Positions 44,127-52,277 of a DNA stretch of 64,000 bases are shown in pieces. A model generated the notes under the pieces. That model was not told where the DNA came from. It saw only the letters and a list, made by a program, of their open reading frames with translations, and ran no database searches. Source of the DNA: Amycolatopsis thailandensis. Its GTDB lineage: Bacteria; Actinomycetota; Actinomycetes; Mycobacteriales; Pseudonocardiaceae. Position 1 is the stretch's first letter. Every line of letters begins with the position of its first letter. The DNA is taken from NCBI RefSeq assembly GCF_002234405.1, contig NZ_NMQT01000057.1:1-64000 (forward strand), written 5' to 3'. The translations under genes were made by a program, and so were the position numbers.

Positions 44127-45517
44127 AGACCGTACGCCTCCAGCAGGCGCAGCCACACCTCGCTGATCGTGGGGAACGACGGGACCGCGTGCCACAACCT
44201 CGACAGCGGGACCTCCCCCACGATCGCGATCGTCGCCGAGTGCAGCAGTTCGGAGACGTCCTGCCCGACGAAGGTCGCGCCGAGGAGCACACCGCGTTCG
44301 GTGTCGACGACGATCCGCGCCTTGCCCGCGTAGCCGTCCGCGTGCAGTGACGAACCGGCGACCGCGATGTCGATGTCGACGACGCGATGCGGTTTGCCCT
44401 CCTCGGGTCCGGCGAGCCCGACCGAAGCGACCTCCGGGTCGGTGAAGACGACCTGCGGGATGGCGTGATGGTCGGCCGTGGCGCTGTGCGCGCTCCACGC
44501 GGCGGAGTCGACCGGCTCGCCCGCCGCCTGTGCGGCCACCGCGTCGCCGGTGGCGCGGGCGGCGTACTTGCCCTGATGGGTCAGCGGCGCCCGGCCGGTG
44601 ACGTCCCCGACGGCGAACAGCCAGTCACCGTCCACAGCGGACACTCGGCCGTTGTCGTCCGTCGTGAGCGGCGCGCCCGCTTCGAGCCCGAGCGTGTCCA
44701 CGCCGAGTCCGTCGGTCGCGGGACGGCGGCCGGTGGCGACGAGCAGTTCGTCGACGAGCAACCGGCCACCACCCTTCAAGGACAATTCCTTACCACCGTC
44801 CACAGCGGACACCGCGTCGAGACCCGATCCGGTGTGCACGGTCACCCCGGCTTCGCGGAGTCCCGCGATGACGGCGTCGCCCGCGAAGTCCGGCAGCCGT
44901 GGCAAAGGGCGTTCGCCCGAGATGATCAGGTGGACTTCGGCGCCGAGTGTCGCGAAAGCCTGCGCCATTTCGACGCCGACGACTCCGCCACCGAGCACAC
45001 CGAGACGGCGCGGGACCGCTTCCGCCGACGTCGCCTCCCGGGAGCCCCACACGGAAATCGTGTCCAGTCCGGGGATCGACGGCGTCCGCGGGACACTGCC
45101 GGTGGCGACGATCACGGCGTGCCGTGCGGTCAGCACGTCACCGCCGTCGACCGTGACCTCCCGCTCACCGGTGATCCGGCCGTGCCCGCGGATCGGGGCG
45201 ATCCCGACGCCTTCGGCCCACTTGACCTGTCCGCTGTCGTCTCCCTTGCCGGTGAACCAGTCCCGGCGCGCGAACACCTTCGCGGGGTCGACCGCGTCAC
45301 CCACCGGGACACCCGGGACGCGCTTCGCGGCGGCGAGGAGGTTCCCCGGCCGAAGCAGCGCCTTGCTCGGAATACAGGCCCAGTAAGAACATTCGCCGCC
45401 GAAACGTTCGTGTTCGACGAGGGCGACCCGAAGCCCGCCACGCGCGGCCCGTTCGGCGGCGACCTCGCCGACCGGGCCGCCTCCGATCACGATCACGTCA
45501 AAAGTCTGTGCTGACAT
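44123..45517 (-). CDS. FAD-dependent pyridine nucleotide-disulfide oxidoreductase (class I)
   Basis: A 464-residue flavoprotein. FAD-binding GGGPVGEVAAERAARGG follows the N-terminus. The redox-active disulfide motif is ECSYWACIPSK, with C-x4-C spacing as in lipoamide dehydrogenase and mercuric reductase. The NAD(P) motif is GVLGGGVVGVEMAQAFA and the second FAD site is WLFAVGDVTG. The C-terminal HAVPSFPTISEVWL replaces the family's HxHPTxxE, so the acid-base residue is altered compared with classical members. It could be a mycothione/soluble transhydrogenase-like reductase; the substrate is unclear. ATG at 45517. Confidence 0.85.
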   Translation of the reverse strand: MSAQTFDVIVIGGGPVGEVAAERAARGGLRVALVEHERFGGECSYWACIPSKALLRPGNLLAAAKRVPGVPVGDAVDPAKVFARRDWFTGKGDDSGQVKWAEGVGIAPIRGHGRITGEREVTVDGGDVLTARHAVIVATGSVPRTPSIPGLDTISVWGSREATSAEAVPRRLGVLGGGVVGVEMAQAFATLGAEVHLIISGERPLPRLPDFAGDAVIAGLREAGVTVHTGSGLDAVSAVDGGKELSLKGGGRLLVDELLVATGRRPATDGLGVDTLGLEAGAPLTTDDNGRVSAVDGDWLFAVGDVTGRAPLTHQGKYAARATGDAVAAQAAGEPVDSAAWSAHSATADHHAIPQVVFTDPEVASVGLAGPEEGKPHRVVDIDIAVAGSSLHADGYAGKARIVVDTERGVLLGATFVGQDVSELLHSATIAIVGEVPLSRLWHAVPSFPTISEVWLRLLEAYGL

Positions 45518-45653
45518 GCATTCAGCGCACACCACCGCGCAGCTTCGCGCAACCTGCCGCTATCCTCGTGTCGCTGCGTGAGTCATCAGCCGCGGGTTCA
45601 GGGTTCACCGTGCCGGTTACGCAGTGGAACGATCGAGCGCGGGAGGTTTTTTC

Positions 45654-46358
45654 ATGGCCAGGAACACTGCTGTTCATTTGCTGGACGATCTGACCGGCGA
45701 GGCGGCCGAAGAAACGGTCGCTTTCGGTTTGGACGGAATCGCTTACGACATCGACCTTTCGGCCGACAACGCCACCGCACTCCGGGAGATCCTGAGTGCC
45801 TATGTGGAGAACGGCCGCCGGATCGGTGGACGCAAACTGCGGCCCCGGGTCGTGCAGCGCCCCAAGGGCGCCCGGGTGTCGAAGTCGACCCCGAAGACCG
45901 CCGCCACCGCCGCGAAGGCCGAGGCGAAGACGGCCGCGAAGCCGGGTCGCAAGCCCGCCGCGAAGGGTGTCGCCGGCCGCAAGCCCGCCGCCGCCAAGAA
46001 GCCCGCCGCTCCCAAGGCGGAGGCCAAGACTCCCGCCAAGACCACGGCGAAGGCCACCGCGGCCAAGGCGAAGTCGACCCGTGGCACGGCGGCGAAGGCC
46101 ACCACCGCGAAGGCTCCGGCCGGTCGCGCCAAGGCCGCCGCCGCGGCGAAGACCCCGGCCAAGGCAGCGCCGAAGACCACCGCGAGGAGCGCGTCCACGA
46201 AGGCCGCCCCGAAGGCCGCGGCCGCGAAGACGACCGCCACCAAGGCTGCGCCGAAAGCCGCGACCAAGACGCCGGTGAAGAAGACAGCCGAGCCGAAGAA
46301 GACCACGCGCGCCGCCCGCAAGGTGCCCGCCGTCACTTTCTCGGCCACCGAAAAATAG
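45654..46358 (+). CDS. Hybrid nucleoid protein: Lsr2 dimerisation domain fused to histone H1-like Lys/Ala/Pro tail
   Basis: A 234-residue protein. Residues 1-60 match the Lsr2 N-terminal oligomerisation domain (VHLLDDLTGEAAEETVAFGL, DGIAYDIDLSADNATALRE, NGRRIGGRKL). The Lsr2 C-terminal DNA-binding domain with its RGR minor-groove hook is absent. Instead residues ~75-225 are a low-complexity tail of AAK, KPAA and KTPAK repeats, as in histone H1 or HupB tails. It probably bridges DNA through Lsr2-like oligomers and non-specific basic contacts. ATG at 45654 has GGGAGG seven bases upstream. A strong palindromic terminator follows the stop. Confidence 0.85.
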   Translation: MARNTAVHLLDDLTGEAAEETVAFGLDGIAYDIDLSADNATALREILSAYVENGRRIGGRKLRPRVVQRPKGARVSKSTPKTAATAAKAEAKTAAKPGRKPAAKGVAGRKPAAAKKPAAPKAEAKTPAKTTAKATAAKAKSTRGTAAKATTAKAPAGRAKAAAAAKTPAKAAPKTTARSASTKAAPKAAAAKTTATKAAPKAATKTPVKKTAEPKKTTRAARKVPAVTFSATEK

Positions 46359-46363
46359 CTCAC

Positions 46364-46410
46364 CGAAAAAGGCCCTTTCGCGATTTCCGCGAAAGGGCCT
46401 TTTTCGTTTT
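46364..46410. terminator. Bidirectional intrinsic terminator between the Lsr2-like and lplA-like genes
   Basis: Perfect 19-bp arms CGAAAAAGGCCCTTTCGCG (46364-46382) and complement (46388-46406), loop ATTTC, followed by TTTT on the + strand. The stem ends with A/T tracts on both sides, so it can terminate transcripts from both convergent genes. Confidence 0.85.
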
Positions 46411-46413
46411 CGG

Positions 46414-47157
46414 TCATTTGCGCTGAGCGCCCTCGGAATGCCATTCCGGGTAGTGATACCTCGTGCGCTGGAGCGAGCTGTGCCACTCCAGCTCCCCGGG
46501 CGAGGGCTTCCGGGTGGTGAGTTCACCCAGTTGCGCGGCCGCCGCCACCCGGACTGCGTCCGTGACTTCGGCAACACCCTTGCGCAGGCCGTGTTCGGCG
46601 AGCGACGCGACCGGGCTCCGGTGGGAGTCGAGTGGCCGGGGGTCGGAAGGCGCCGAAGTGAGGTACCGGCCGACTCGTTCGGCCGCGGTCGAAACGAGCA
46701 GGGTGGAATGCGCGAGCAAGCCCGTCCTCGTCCGGAACACGGCGAAACCGCACAGCTTCGAGTCACCGACGAACAGTCCCCGATCACCGAGCCGCGACGG
46801 CAGCCCGAGTTCGGCCACCGTCGCGGTCATCAGTTCCCCGAGCGCTTCGAGCGGTTTGACGGCTTCCCCGGACAACCCGAGCCCTGGCAGGACGAGGGTG
46901 ATGTTGAGGTTGCCGGGATCATGGAAAACCGTGCCACCGCCGCTGGCCCGGCGCAGCACCGGGACCCCGTCGCTCGTACAGACGTCGGCCTTGACCTCGC
47001 GTTCGATCTTCTGCCCCCGCCCCACGACCACACTGTCGGTGTTGCGCCAGATCCACAGGACCGGCGCCTCCGGTGCGGCGCGCAGGAGGGCTTCGTCGAA
47101 CGCGAGGTTGTCGGCCGGGTCGTCGAACGCGGCGACGACTTCCGAGGGGCCGGTCAC
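46414..47157 (-). CDS. Lipoate-protein ligase A-like protein (BPL/LPL catalytic domain)
   Basis: A 247-residue protein of the biotin/lipoate ligase fold. Visible blocks are NLAFDEALLR, LWIWRNTDSVVVGRGQKIEREV, VLRRASGGGTVFHDPGNLNI (the RR-x-SGGG-x-VFH lipoyl-AMP loop) and GDSKLCGFAVFR (catalytic Lys). These are LplA hallmarks, so it probably attaches lipoate or octanoate to E2/GcvH proteins. The GTG start overlaps the pntB stop (GTGA), so it is the fourth gene of the pnt operon, an unusual partner. The C-terminal accessory domain of E. coli LplA is absent. Confidence 0.88.
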   Translation of the reverse strand: MTGPSEVVAAFDDPADNLAFDEALLRAAPEAPVLWIWRNTDSVVVGRGQKIEREVKADVCTSDGVPVLRRASGGGTVFHDPGNLNITLVLPGLGLSGEAVKPLEALGELMTATVAELGLPSRLGDRGLFVGDSKLCGFAVFRTRTGLLAHSTLLVSTAAERVGRYLTSAPSDPRPLDSHRSPVASLAEHGLRKGVAEVTDAVRVAAAAQLGELTTRKPSPGELEWHSSLQRTRYHYPEWHSEGAQRK

Positions 47158-48539
47158 AGTGCTTTGAGTTCCTCCACGATCTCGCCCACCGACGATTTGG
47201 CGTCGCCGAAGAGCATGCTTGTCTTCGCATCGTAGAAGAGCTCGTTGTCGATGCCGGCGAAGCCCGAGCTCATCGAGCGTTTGAGCACGATCACCGACCG
47301 GCTGTGGTTCACCTTGAGGATCGGCATCCCGTAGATGGGCGAGCCCGGATCGGTCTCCGCGGCCGGGTTCGTGACGTCGTTCGCGCCGATCACCAGCGCG
47401 ACGTCGGTCTGGGCGAACTCGGAGTTGATCTCGTCCATCTCTTTGAGCTGTTCGTACGGGACGTCGGCCTCGGCGAGGAGCACGTTCATGTGCCCCGGCA
47501 TCCGGCCCGCGACCGGATGGATGGCGTACGCGACCGTGATCCCCTTGGCCTCCAGCAGCTTCGCCATCTCGCGGACCACGTGCTGCGCCTGCGCGACGGC
47601 CATGCCGTAACCGGGCACGACCACGACCTTGTTGGCGTACGCCATCTGGATCGCGGTGTCGGACGCGCTGGTGCTGCGGACCGGCCGGACCTCGCCGGAC
47701 CCGCCGCTCGCGACCGTCGTGCCGCCGCCGAACCCGCCGGCGACGATGGCCGGGATCGACCGGTTCATCGCCTTCGCCATCAGGTTCGTCAGGATCGAAC
47801 CCGAGGCGCCGACGATCATGCCCGCCACGATCAGCGCGGTGTTGTCGAGCGCGAGCCCCATGGCCGCGGCCGACAAACCGGTGAGCGCGTTCAGCAACGA
47901 GATCACGACCGGCATGTCCGCGCCGCCGATCGGCAGCACGACCACCACACCGAGGATGCCCGCCGCGACGAGCAGGCCGATCATCAGCAGTTCGGCGCTG
48001 CCACCGGTGGCGATGACGACCGCGAAGACGATCGCGGCGATCAGGACCAGCGCGTTCACCGGCTGCTGCAATTTGCCGAGGGTGATCGGGCGGCCGGAGA
48101 TGAGTTCCTGCAGTTTCCCGAACGCGATGTTCGAGCCCCAGAAGGAGACCGAACCGACGATCGCGGCGAACAACGACGCGATCGCGACGTACGCCGGCTC
48201 GTGCGCGTAGCCCTCGGTGGTGCGGAACTCGACCCAGGCGATCAAGGCCACCGCCCCGCCGCCGACGCCGTTGAACAGCGCCACCATCTGCGGCATCGCG
48301 GTCATCTTGACCTTGCGCGCGGACGGCACGCCGACGACGACACCGATCGCGACGCCGAGCGCGATCAGCAGCCAGTTGCTCATGCCCGGAGTCAGCAGCG
48401 TCGCGATCACCGCGATGCCCATGCCGACCGCCGCGATCCAGTTGCCGCGGACCGCGGTGCGCGGACCGGTCAGGCCCATCAGGCCGTAGATGAACAGTGC
48501 GAAGGAAATGATGTAGAGGACGGCGATGAAGGTCGTCAC
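47154..48539 (-). CDS. pntB: NAD(P) transhydrogenase subunit beta
   Basis: A 461-residue subunit of proton-translocating transhydrogenase. The N-terminal ~260 residues hold eight or nine membrane helices. The C-terminal NADP-binding domain III (residues ~285-461) shows VVVPGYGMAVAQAQH, HPVAGRMPGHMNVLLAEA, LVIGANDVTNPAAE and a KRSMSSGFAGIDNELFY block, all characteristic. The complex moves hydride from NADH to NADP+ using the proton gradient, supplying NADPH for lipid synthesis and redox defence. GTG start overlaps the pntAB stop by 4 bp, and the stop overlaps the ligase start. Confidence 0.97.
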   Translation of the reverse strand: MTTFIAVLYIISFALFIYGLMGLTGPRTAVRGNWIAAVGMGIAVIATLLTPGMSNWLLIALGVAIGVVVGVPSARKVKMTAMPQMVALFNGVGGGAVALIAWVEFRTTEGYAHEPAYVAIASLFAAIVGSVSFWGSNIAFGKLQELISGRPITLGKLQQPVNALVLIAAIVFAVVIATGGSAELLMIGLLVAAGILGVVVVLPIGGADMPVVISLLNALTGLSAAAMGLALDNTALIVAGMIVGASGSILTNLMAKAMNRSIPAIVAGGFGGGTTVASGGSGEVRPVRSTSASDTAIQMAYANKVVVVPGYGMAVAQAQHVVREMAKLLEAKGITVAYAIHPVAGRMPGHMNVLLAEADVPYEQLKEMDEINSEFAQTDVALVIGANDVTNPAAETDPGSPIYGMPILKVNHSRSVIVLKRSMSSGFAGIDNELFYDAKTSMLFGDAKSSVGEIVEELKAL

Positions 48540-48838
48540 TTGTCACCACCGTCTTCCGGCTTCTTCGCCTTGAACATCGAGAGCATCCTGTCGGTGACGA
48601 GGAAACCGCCGACGACGTTGATCGTGCCGAAGGCGATCGCGATCACCAGCAGGATCTTGTTCAGTACGCCGTCGACCCCGAGGCCGAGCACGATCAGCCC
48701 GCCGAGCAGGACGATGCCGTGGATGGCGTTGGTCCCCGACATGAGCGGGGTGTGGAGGGTGTTGGGCACCTTCGAGATGACGGTGAATCCCACGAATCCG
48801 GCGAGTACGAGGATCGCCAAGCTGCCTACGAGCATCAC
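48536..48838 (-). CDS. pntAB: NAD(P) transhydrogenase subunit alpha, membrane part
   Basis: A 100-residue membrane subunit with three helices (residues ~4-22, 35-55 and 62-83). HTPLMSGTNAIHGIV is the conserved transhydrogenase alpha-2 signature with a proton-channel His. It anchors the NAD-binding subunit to pntB. Split alpha subunits (pntAA plus pntAB) are normal in actinobacteria. It overlaps both neighbours by 4 bp. The start ATG doublet (MM) leaves one residue of ambiguity. Confidence 0.95.
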   Translation of the reverse strand: MMLVGSLAILVLAGFVGFTVISKVPNTLHTPLMSGTNAIHGIVLLGGLIVLGLGVDGVLNKILLVIAIAFGTINVVGGFLVTDRMLSMFKAKKPEDGGDK

Positions 48839-49956
48839 TCGCCTCCTTCTTCTTCTTCGGCTGCGACGGCGCCGGCCACGCAGGCCCCGGCGACGATCTC
48901 GTCGGAGAAGTCGAGCGCGAGCTTGCCTTCGGAGTCGACGAGCAGTTCCAGCAACTCGGTGACGTTGCGCGCGTAGAGCTCGCTGGAATGCGCGGGCATC
49001 TCCGCGGCGAGGTTGAGCGGCGAGCAGATGGTGACGTCGTACTCGACGACCTCCTCGCCCGGTTTCGTCAGTTCGCAGTTGCCGCCGGACTCGCCGGCGA
49101 GGTCGACCACGACACCACCGGCGGGCATCCCCTTCACCGCGTCGGCGGTGACGAGGGTCGGCGCCTTGCGGCCGGGGACGAGCGCGGTGGTGATCACGAC
49201 GTCGAATTTCGTGATCGCCTCGGTGAGCCTGCGTTGCTGCTCGGCCTTTTCCTCCTCGGTCAGCTCGCGGGCGTACCCGCCTTCGCCGACCGCCTCGATG
49301 CCGAGTTCGAGGAATTTCGCGCCGAGTGACTTCACCTGCTCGCCGACCTCGGGCCGGACGTCGTACCCGGTGGTCTGCGCGCCGAGCCGTTTCGCCGTCG
49401 CCAGCGCCTGGAGCCCGGCGACGCCCGCGCCGAGCACGAGCACCTTGGCCGGCGGCACGGTTCCCGCCGCGGTGGTGAGCATCGGGAAGAAGCGCGTGAG
49501 TTTCTCCGCGGCCAGCAATACGGCGCGATAACCCGCGACACTGCTCTGCGACGACAACGCGTCCATCGCCTGCGCACGGGAGATCCGCGGGATCGCCTCG
49601 ACGGCGAAAGCGCGGACGCCCGCCGATTCCAGCGCCGCGATCCCCTCGGGATCACCCCGTGGATTCAGGAAGCCGATGAGAATGGTGCCCTGCTTGAGCT
49701 TCGCGACTTCGGCCGCGCTCGGAGGCGCCACCTTCACCACGATGTCGGCATCCCACGGATCGCCGATCACCGCACCCGCCTGCTCGAAGGTCTCGTCGGC
49801 GAGCAGCGCGCCGGCGCCCGCGCCGGGCTCGACCACCACCCGCAGTCCGCGTCCGGAGACGCGCTCGATGAGTTTCGGTACCAGCGCGATGCGGCGTTCA
49901 CCTTGTCCGGTTTCCCGGACAACACCGACCGTGAGCTGCTCGTTTTCTGCCGCCAC
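48835..49956 (-). CDS. pntAA: NAD(P) transhydrogenase subunit alpha, NAD-binding part
   Basis: A 373-residue soluble subunit homologous to alanine dehydrogenase. Seen: VGVVRETGQGERRIALVP at the start, SSQSSVAGYRAVL, the dinucleotide fold VLVLGAGVAGLQALATAKRLGA, YDVRPEVGEQVKSLGAKF, and VVVDLAGESGGNCELT. It binds NAD(H) and passes hydride to pntB. I use the GTG at 49956, with GAGGAGG six bases upstream; the open frame upstream runs into repeat array R3 and is spurious. First gene of pntAA-pntAB-pntB-lplA. Confidence 0.95.
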   Translation of the reverse strand: MAAENEQLTVGVVRETGQGERRIALVPKLIERVSGRGLRVVVEPGAGAGALLADETFEQAGAVIGDPWDADIVVKVAPPSAAEVAKLKQGTILIGFLNPRGDPEGIAALESAGVRAFAVEAIPRISRAQAMDALSSQSSVAGYRAVLLAAEKLTRFFPMLTTAAGTVPPAKVLVLGAGVAGLQALATAKRLGAQTTGYDVRPEVGEQVKSLGAKFLELGIEAVGEGGYARELTEEEKAEQQRRLTEAITKFDVVITTALVPGRKAPTLVTADAVKGMPAGGVVVDLAGESGGNCELTKPGEEVVEYDVTICSPLNLAAEMPAHSSELYARNVTELLELLVDSEGKLALDFSDEIVAGACVAGAVAAEEEEGGE

Positions 49957-50142
49957 AGGCGACCTCCTCGCTGGAGAGGACCACACGAACCCGCACTGTT
50001 TACCACGTCCGACCGACAACTTTCCTGGCTGAACGTATCCGGACGGCATCTTTCCGTGACATCGCTCATCACGATCGATCCAGCCATCGATCCAGGTGGG
50101 CGACGTCATAAGGCGGGTCGGAGCGGCCGTGACGCTGCGCCG

Positions 50143-50311
50143 CACTCGCGTGATCAAAGCCGGATCTCGCGTGCTTGAAGGCGGAACTCGCGTGATCGGG
50201 AGCGGAACTCGCGTGATCGGGGGCGGAACACCGAGTGCGGCCTCCAGTCACGCGAGATCCGGGCTCAAGCACGCGAGATCCGCCTTCAAGCACGCGAGTT
50301 CCGGATTCAAG
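50143..50311. repeat. 21-nt modular repeat array, four forward plus three inverted units (copy R3)
   Basis: Forward units begin at 50143, 50164, 50185 and 50206; inverted units at 50249, 50270 and 50291, all exactly 21 nt. The forward core is ACTCGCGTG(A/C)T and the inverted core CACGCGAG(A/T)TCCG. The central spacer is 22 nt. The layout (4F+3R) is the same as in copy R1 at 32938. Confidence 0.8.
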
Positions 50312-50352
50312 CACGGCGTGGCGAAGGGGGCTTTCCCCTCGTCCGATGTGAC

Positions 50353-50395
50353 GAAAGCGTCCTTCACCGCGTGTCATGCGGTGAAGGACGCTTTC
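50353..50395. terminator. Palindrome 3' of the TetR (DesT-like) gene
   Basis: Perfect 18-bp arms GAAAGCGTCCTTCACCGC (50353-50370) and complement (50378-50395), loop GTGTCAT. It lies 32 bp beyond the leftward TetR stop and probably ends that transcript. No T-tract. Confidence 0.6.
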
Positions 50396-50426
50396 AGCCC
50401 CACTTACGGAGCAAGGGTTTCGCCGG

Positions 50427-51047
50427 TTACGGAACACTCCGCCAGTTCGGCACGCCCAGAAAGATCAACCGCAGCCGCCGTTCGGCCGTGCGCACGATCT
50501 CGTCGTCACGTGAAGGTGTTTCGAGCAGCTCCAGCACCGTCGTGAGCATGGTCGTCACGATCAGGTCGGCGAGCAGGTGCAGATCCTCGGTGCTCCAGTC
50601 ACGGAGGAAGTCGAACCGCGCGAGGTCGACGGCGAGCTCGCTGACGAAGAGCTTGAGCTCGAAGCCGATCGCCTGCCGGACCGGGCCGGTGCCGCCGTAC
50701 CGCTCCCTGGTCAGGAAGTGGAAATGGTCCTCGTGCGCCCGCACGTGCTCGCGCAGCACGCGCACGGACGAGCGGATCATGTCGTTGTACGCCGACGGCC
50801 TCGTGCGCGCGGAGCGGATCATCGTGCGCAGGGTGCGCATGGACTCCTCGACGAGCGCCACACCGAGTTCGTCCATCGACGCGAAATGGCGATAGAACGC
50901 CGTCGGCACGATCCCGGCCTGTTTCGCGACCTCGCGCAGGCTGAGTCCGGAGAACCCGCGTTCCGCGACCAGGTCGAGCGCCGCGTCCAGCAGCGCTTGA
51001 CGCGTGCGCTGTTTGCGCTCCTGCCGGGAAACGGGCTCAGTTGTCAC
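50427..51047 (-). CDS. TetR-family regulator of the desaturase operon (DesT-like)
   Basis: A 206-residue TetR repressor. The HTH is QALLDAALDLVAERGFSGLS, REVAKQAGIVPTAFYRHFAS (residues ~14-60). The C-terminal domain (ERYGGTGPVRQAIGFELKLF, LLADLIVTTMLTTVLELL) is helical. It is divergent from a reductase-desaturase pair, the same arrangement as Pseudomonas desT-desCB, where DesT senses acyl-CoA saturation. A palindromic site in the intergenic region supports direct control. I take GTG 51047 as start because TetR homology begins soon after; the frame is open further upstream. Confidence 0.85.
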   Translation of the reverse strand: MTTEPVSRQERKQRTRQALLDAALDLVAERGFSGLSLREVAKQAGIVPTAFYRHFASMDELGVALVEESMRTLRTMIRSARTRPSAYNDMIRSSVRVLREHVRAHEDHFHFLTRERYGGTGPVRQAIGFELKLFVSELAVDLARFDFLRDWSTEDLHLLADLIVTTMLTTVLELLETPSRDDEIVRTAERRLRLIFLGVPNWRSVP

Positions 51048-51105
51048 GACCGACAGCGTAATCGCCTCCGCGGTATCACCCACGTCACATCGCCGTCCTC
51101 TCACG

Positions 51106-51154
51106 TTGACAAGCGGGATCTTCGCCACTTCACTGTTGAGTGTACAAGCGTTCA
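51106..51154 (+). promoter_or_regulatory. Promoter and DesT-like operator of the reductase-desaturase operon
   Basis: TTGACA (51106-51111), 17-nt spacer, TTCACT (51129-51134). An 18-bp imperfect palindrome at 51137-51154 (TGAGTGTACAAGCGTTCA) covers the predicted start point. On the other strand it reads TGAACGCTTGTACACTCA, which resembles the Pseudomonas DesT site as I remember it (TGAACGCTTGTTGACTC). Confidence 0.6.
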
Positions 51155-51173
51155 CCGAAATTGGGAGAAAGTG

Positions 51174-52265
51174 ATGACGGCACTGGTACCGCGCAGGGCC
51201 AGGCGGCTGGCCTCGCTGGCCGAGGCCCTGCTCACGCCCCACGGAATGGACCGCTACCTCGAACTCGTCGATCCGATGCTGGTCCGCCGCGAGATCCGCG
51301 GCCTGGTCACCGGCGTCCGGAGGCAGACACCCGACACGGTCACGCTGACCATCCGGCCGAGCCGGGCCTGGCGGGGTCACGTCGCGGGCCAGTACGTGCG
51401 GGTGACCGTCGAGATCGACGGCGTCCGCCGGACCCGTTGCTACTCACCCGCTGGTTCGGAGCACGACGGCTCACTGGAACTGACCATCAAGGCCGACCCG
51501 CAGGGGCTTGTTTCGCGGCATCTGAACCGCACGATCACCACGGGCTCCGTCCTCGGACTGTCCACTGCGGACGGTGAGTTCACCCTGCCGTCGCCGAGGC
51601 CCCGGCGGATCCTGTTGCTCAGCGGCGGGAGCGGGATCACGCCTGTCCTGTCGATGCTGCGCACGCTGGCGGACGAGAAGCACGAGGGCGACGTCGCCTT
51701 CCTGCACTACTCCAACGGCGCCGACGACGCGCTCTACCGCGCCGAGCTCGCCGACCTCGCCCGCCGCCTGCCCGGCCTGCGCGTGGTACACGCGTTCACT
51801 CACGCGAAAACCGGCGGCGACCTGCACGGCTTCTTCTCGAAGGAGCACCTCGCGGAGGCCGCGCCGTGGTACCCCGACGCCGAGACCTTCCTGTGCGGCC
51901 CGAAGCCGCTGATGGATTCGGTCCGTGAGGCGTTCGAGGCCGACGGCCTCGGTGCACAACTGCACACCGAGGAGTTCACGCCACCGGCGCTCACCTTCGA
52001 CACCGAGAACGCCGAAGGGCAGGTCCGGTTCGCGCGCAGCGGCCGCGAGTTCGAAAACTCCGGGAAACCGCTGCTGGAGCAGGCCGAAGACGCGGGACTC
52101 AGCCCGGAACACGGCTGCCGGATGGGCATCTGCTTCTCCTGCACCCAGATCAAGACCTCCGGCTGCGTGCGCAACGCCAAGACGGGCGAGACCTCCAGCG
52201 AAGAGAACGAAGAGATCCAGCTCTGCATCTCCGTCCCGGTCGGGGACGTCGAGATCAACGCTTAG
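51174..52265 (+). CDS. Ferredoxin reductase-like oxidoreductase for fatty acid desaturase (DesC-like)
   Basis: A 363-residue electron-transfer protein. A FAD-binding barrel (residues ~40-140, with RTRCYSPAGS as the FAD motif) is followed by the NAD(P) domain (ILLLSGGSGITPVLSML). A C-terminal plant-type 2Fe-2S domain shows C-x4-C-x2-C in GCRMGICFSCTQIKTSGC and a distant last Cys in IQLCISV. It passes electrons from NAD(P)H to the desaturase encoded 13 bp downstream. ATG 51174 has GGGAG upstream. It is the first gene of a TetR-controlled operon. Confidence 0.9.
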   Translation: MTALVPRRARRLASLAEALLTPHGMDRYLELVDPMLVRREIRGLVTGVRRQTPDTVTLTIRPSRAWRGHVAGQYVRVTVEIDGVRRTRCYSPAGSEHDGSLELTIKADPQGLVSRHLNRTITTGSVLGLSTADGEFTLPSPRPRRILLLSGGSGITPVLSMLRTLADEKHEGDVAFLHYSNGADDALYRAELADLARRLPGLRVVHAFTHAKTGGDLHGFFSKEHLAEAAPWYPDAETFLCGPKPLMDSVREAFEADGLGAQLHTEEFTPPALTFDTENAEGQVRFARSGREFENSGKPLLEQAEDAGLSPEHGCRMGICFSCTQIKTSGCVRNAKTGETSSEENEEIQLCISVPVGDVEINA

Positions 52266-52277
52266 AAAGGACCGGTC

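Larger units (their letters stand above)
49957..50426. other. 470-bp region with repeat array R3 and a hairpin between pntAA and the TetR gene
   Basis: Non-coding. It contains the pnt promoter region (49957-50140, no clear hexamers), the 21-nt array at 50143-50311 and a perfect palindrome at 50353-50395 beyond the TetR stop. Translations of the array give a false heptad-repeat peptide. Confidence 0.6.

Noticed and set aside
50143..50311. CRISPR array
   Set aside because: Units are contiguous 21-mers without spacers, half are inverted, and no cas genes are present.
50096..50545. Apparent protein with heptad repeats (TRVIGSG / HARSAFK)
   Set aside because: The seven-residue period is the 21-nt DNA repeat read in frame. 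Forward and inverted units and a hairpin explain it better than a gene.
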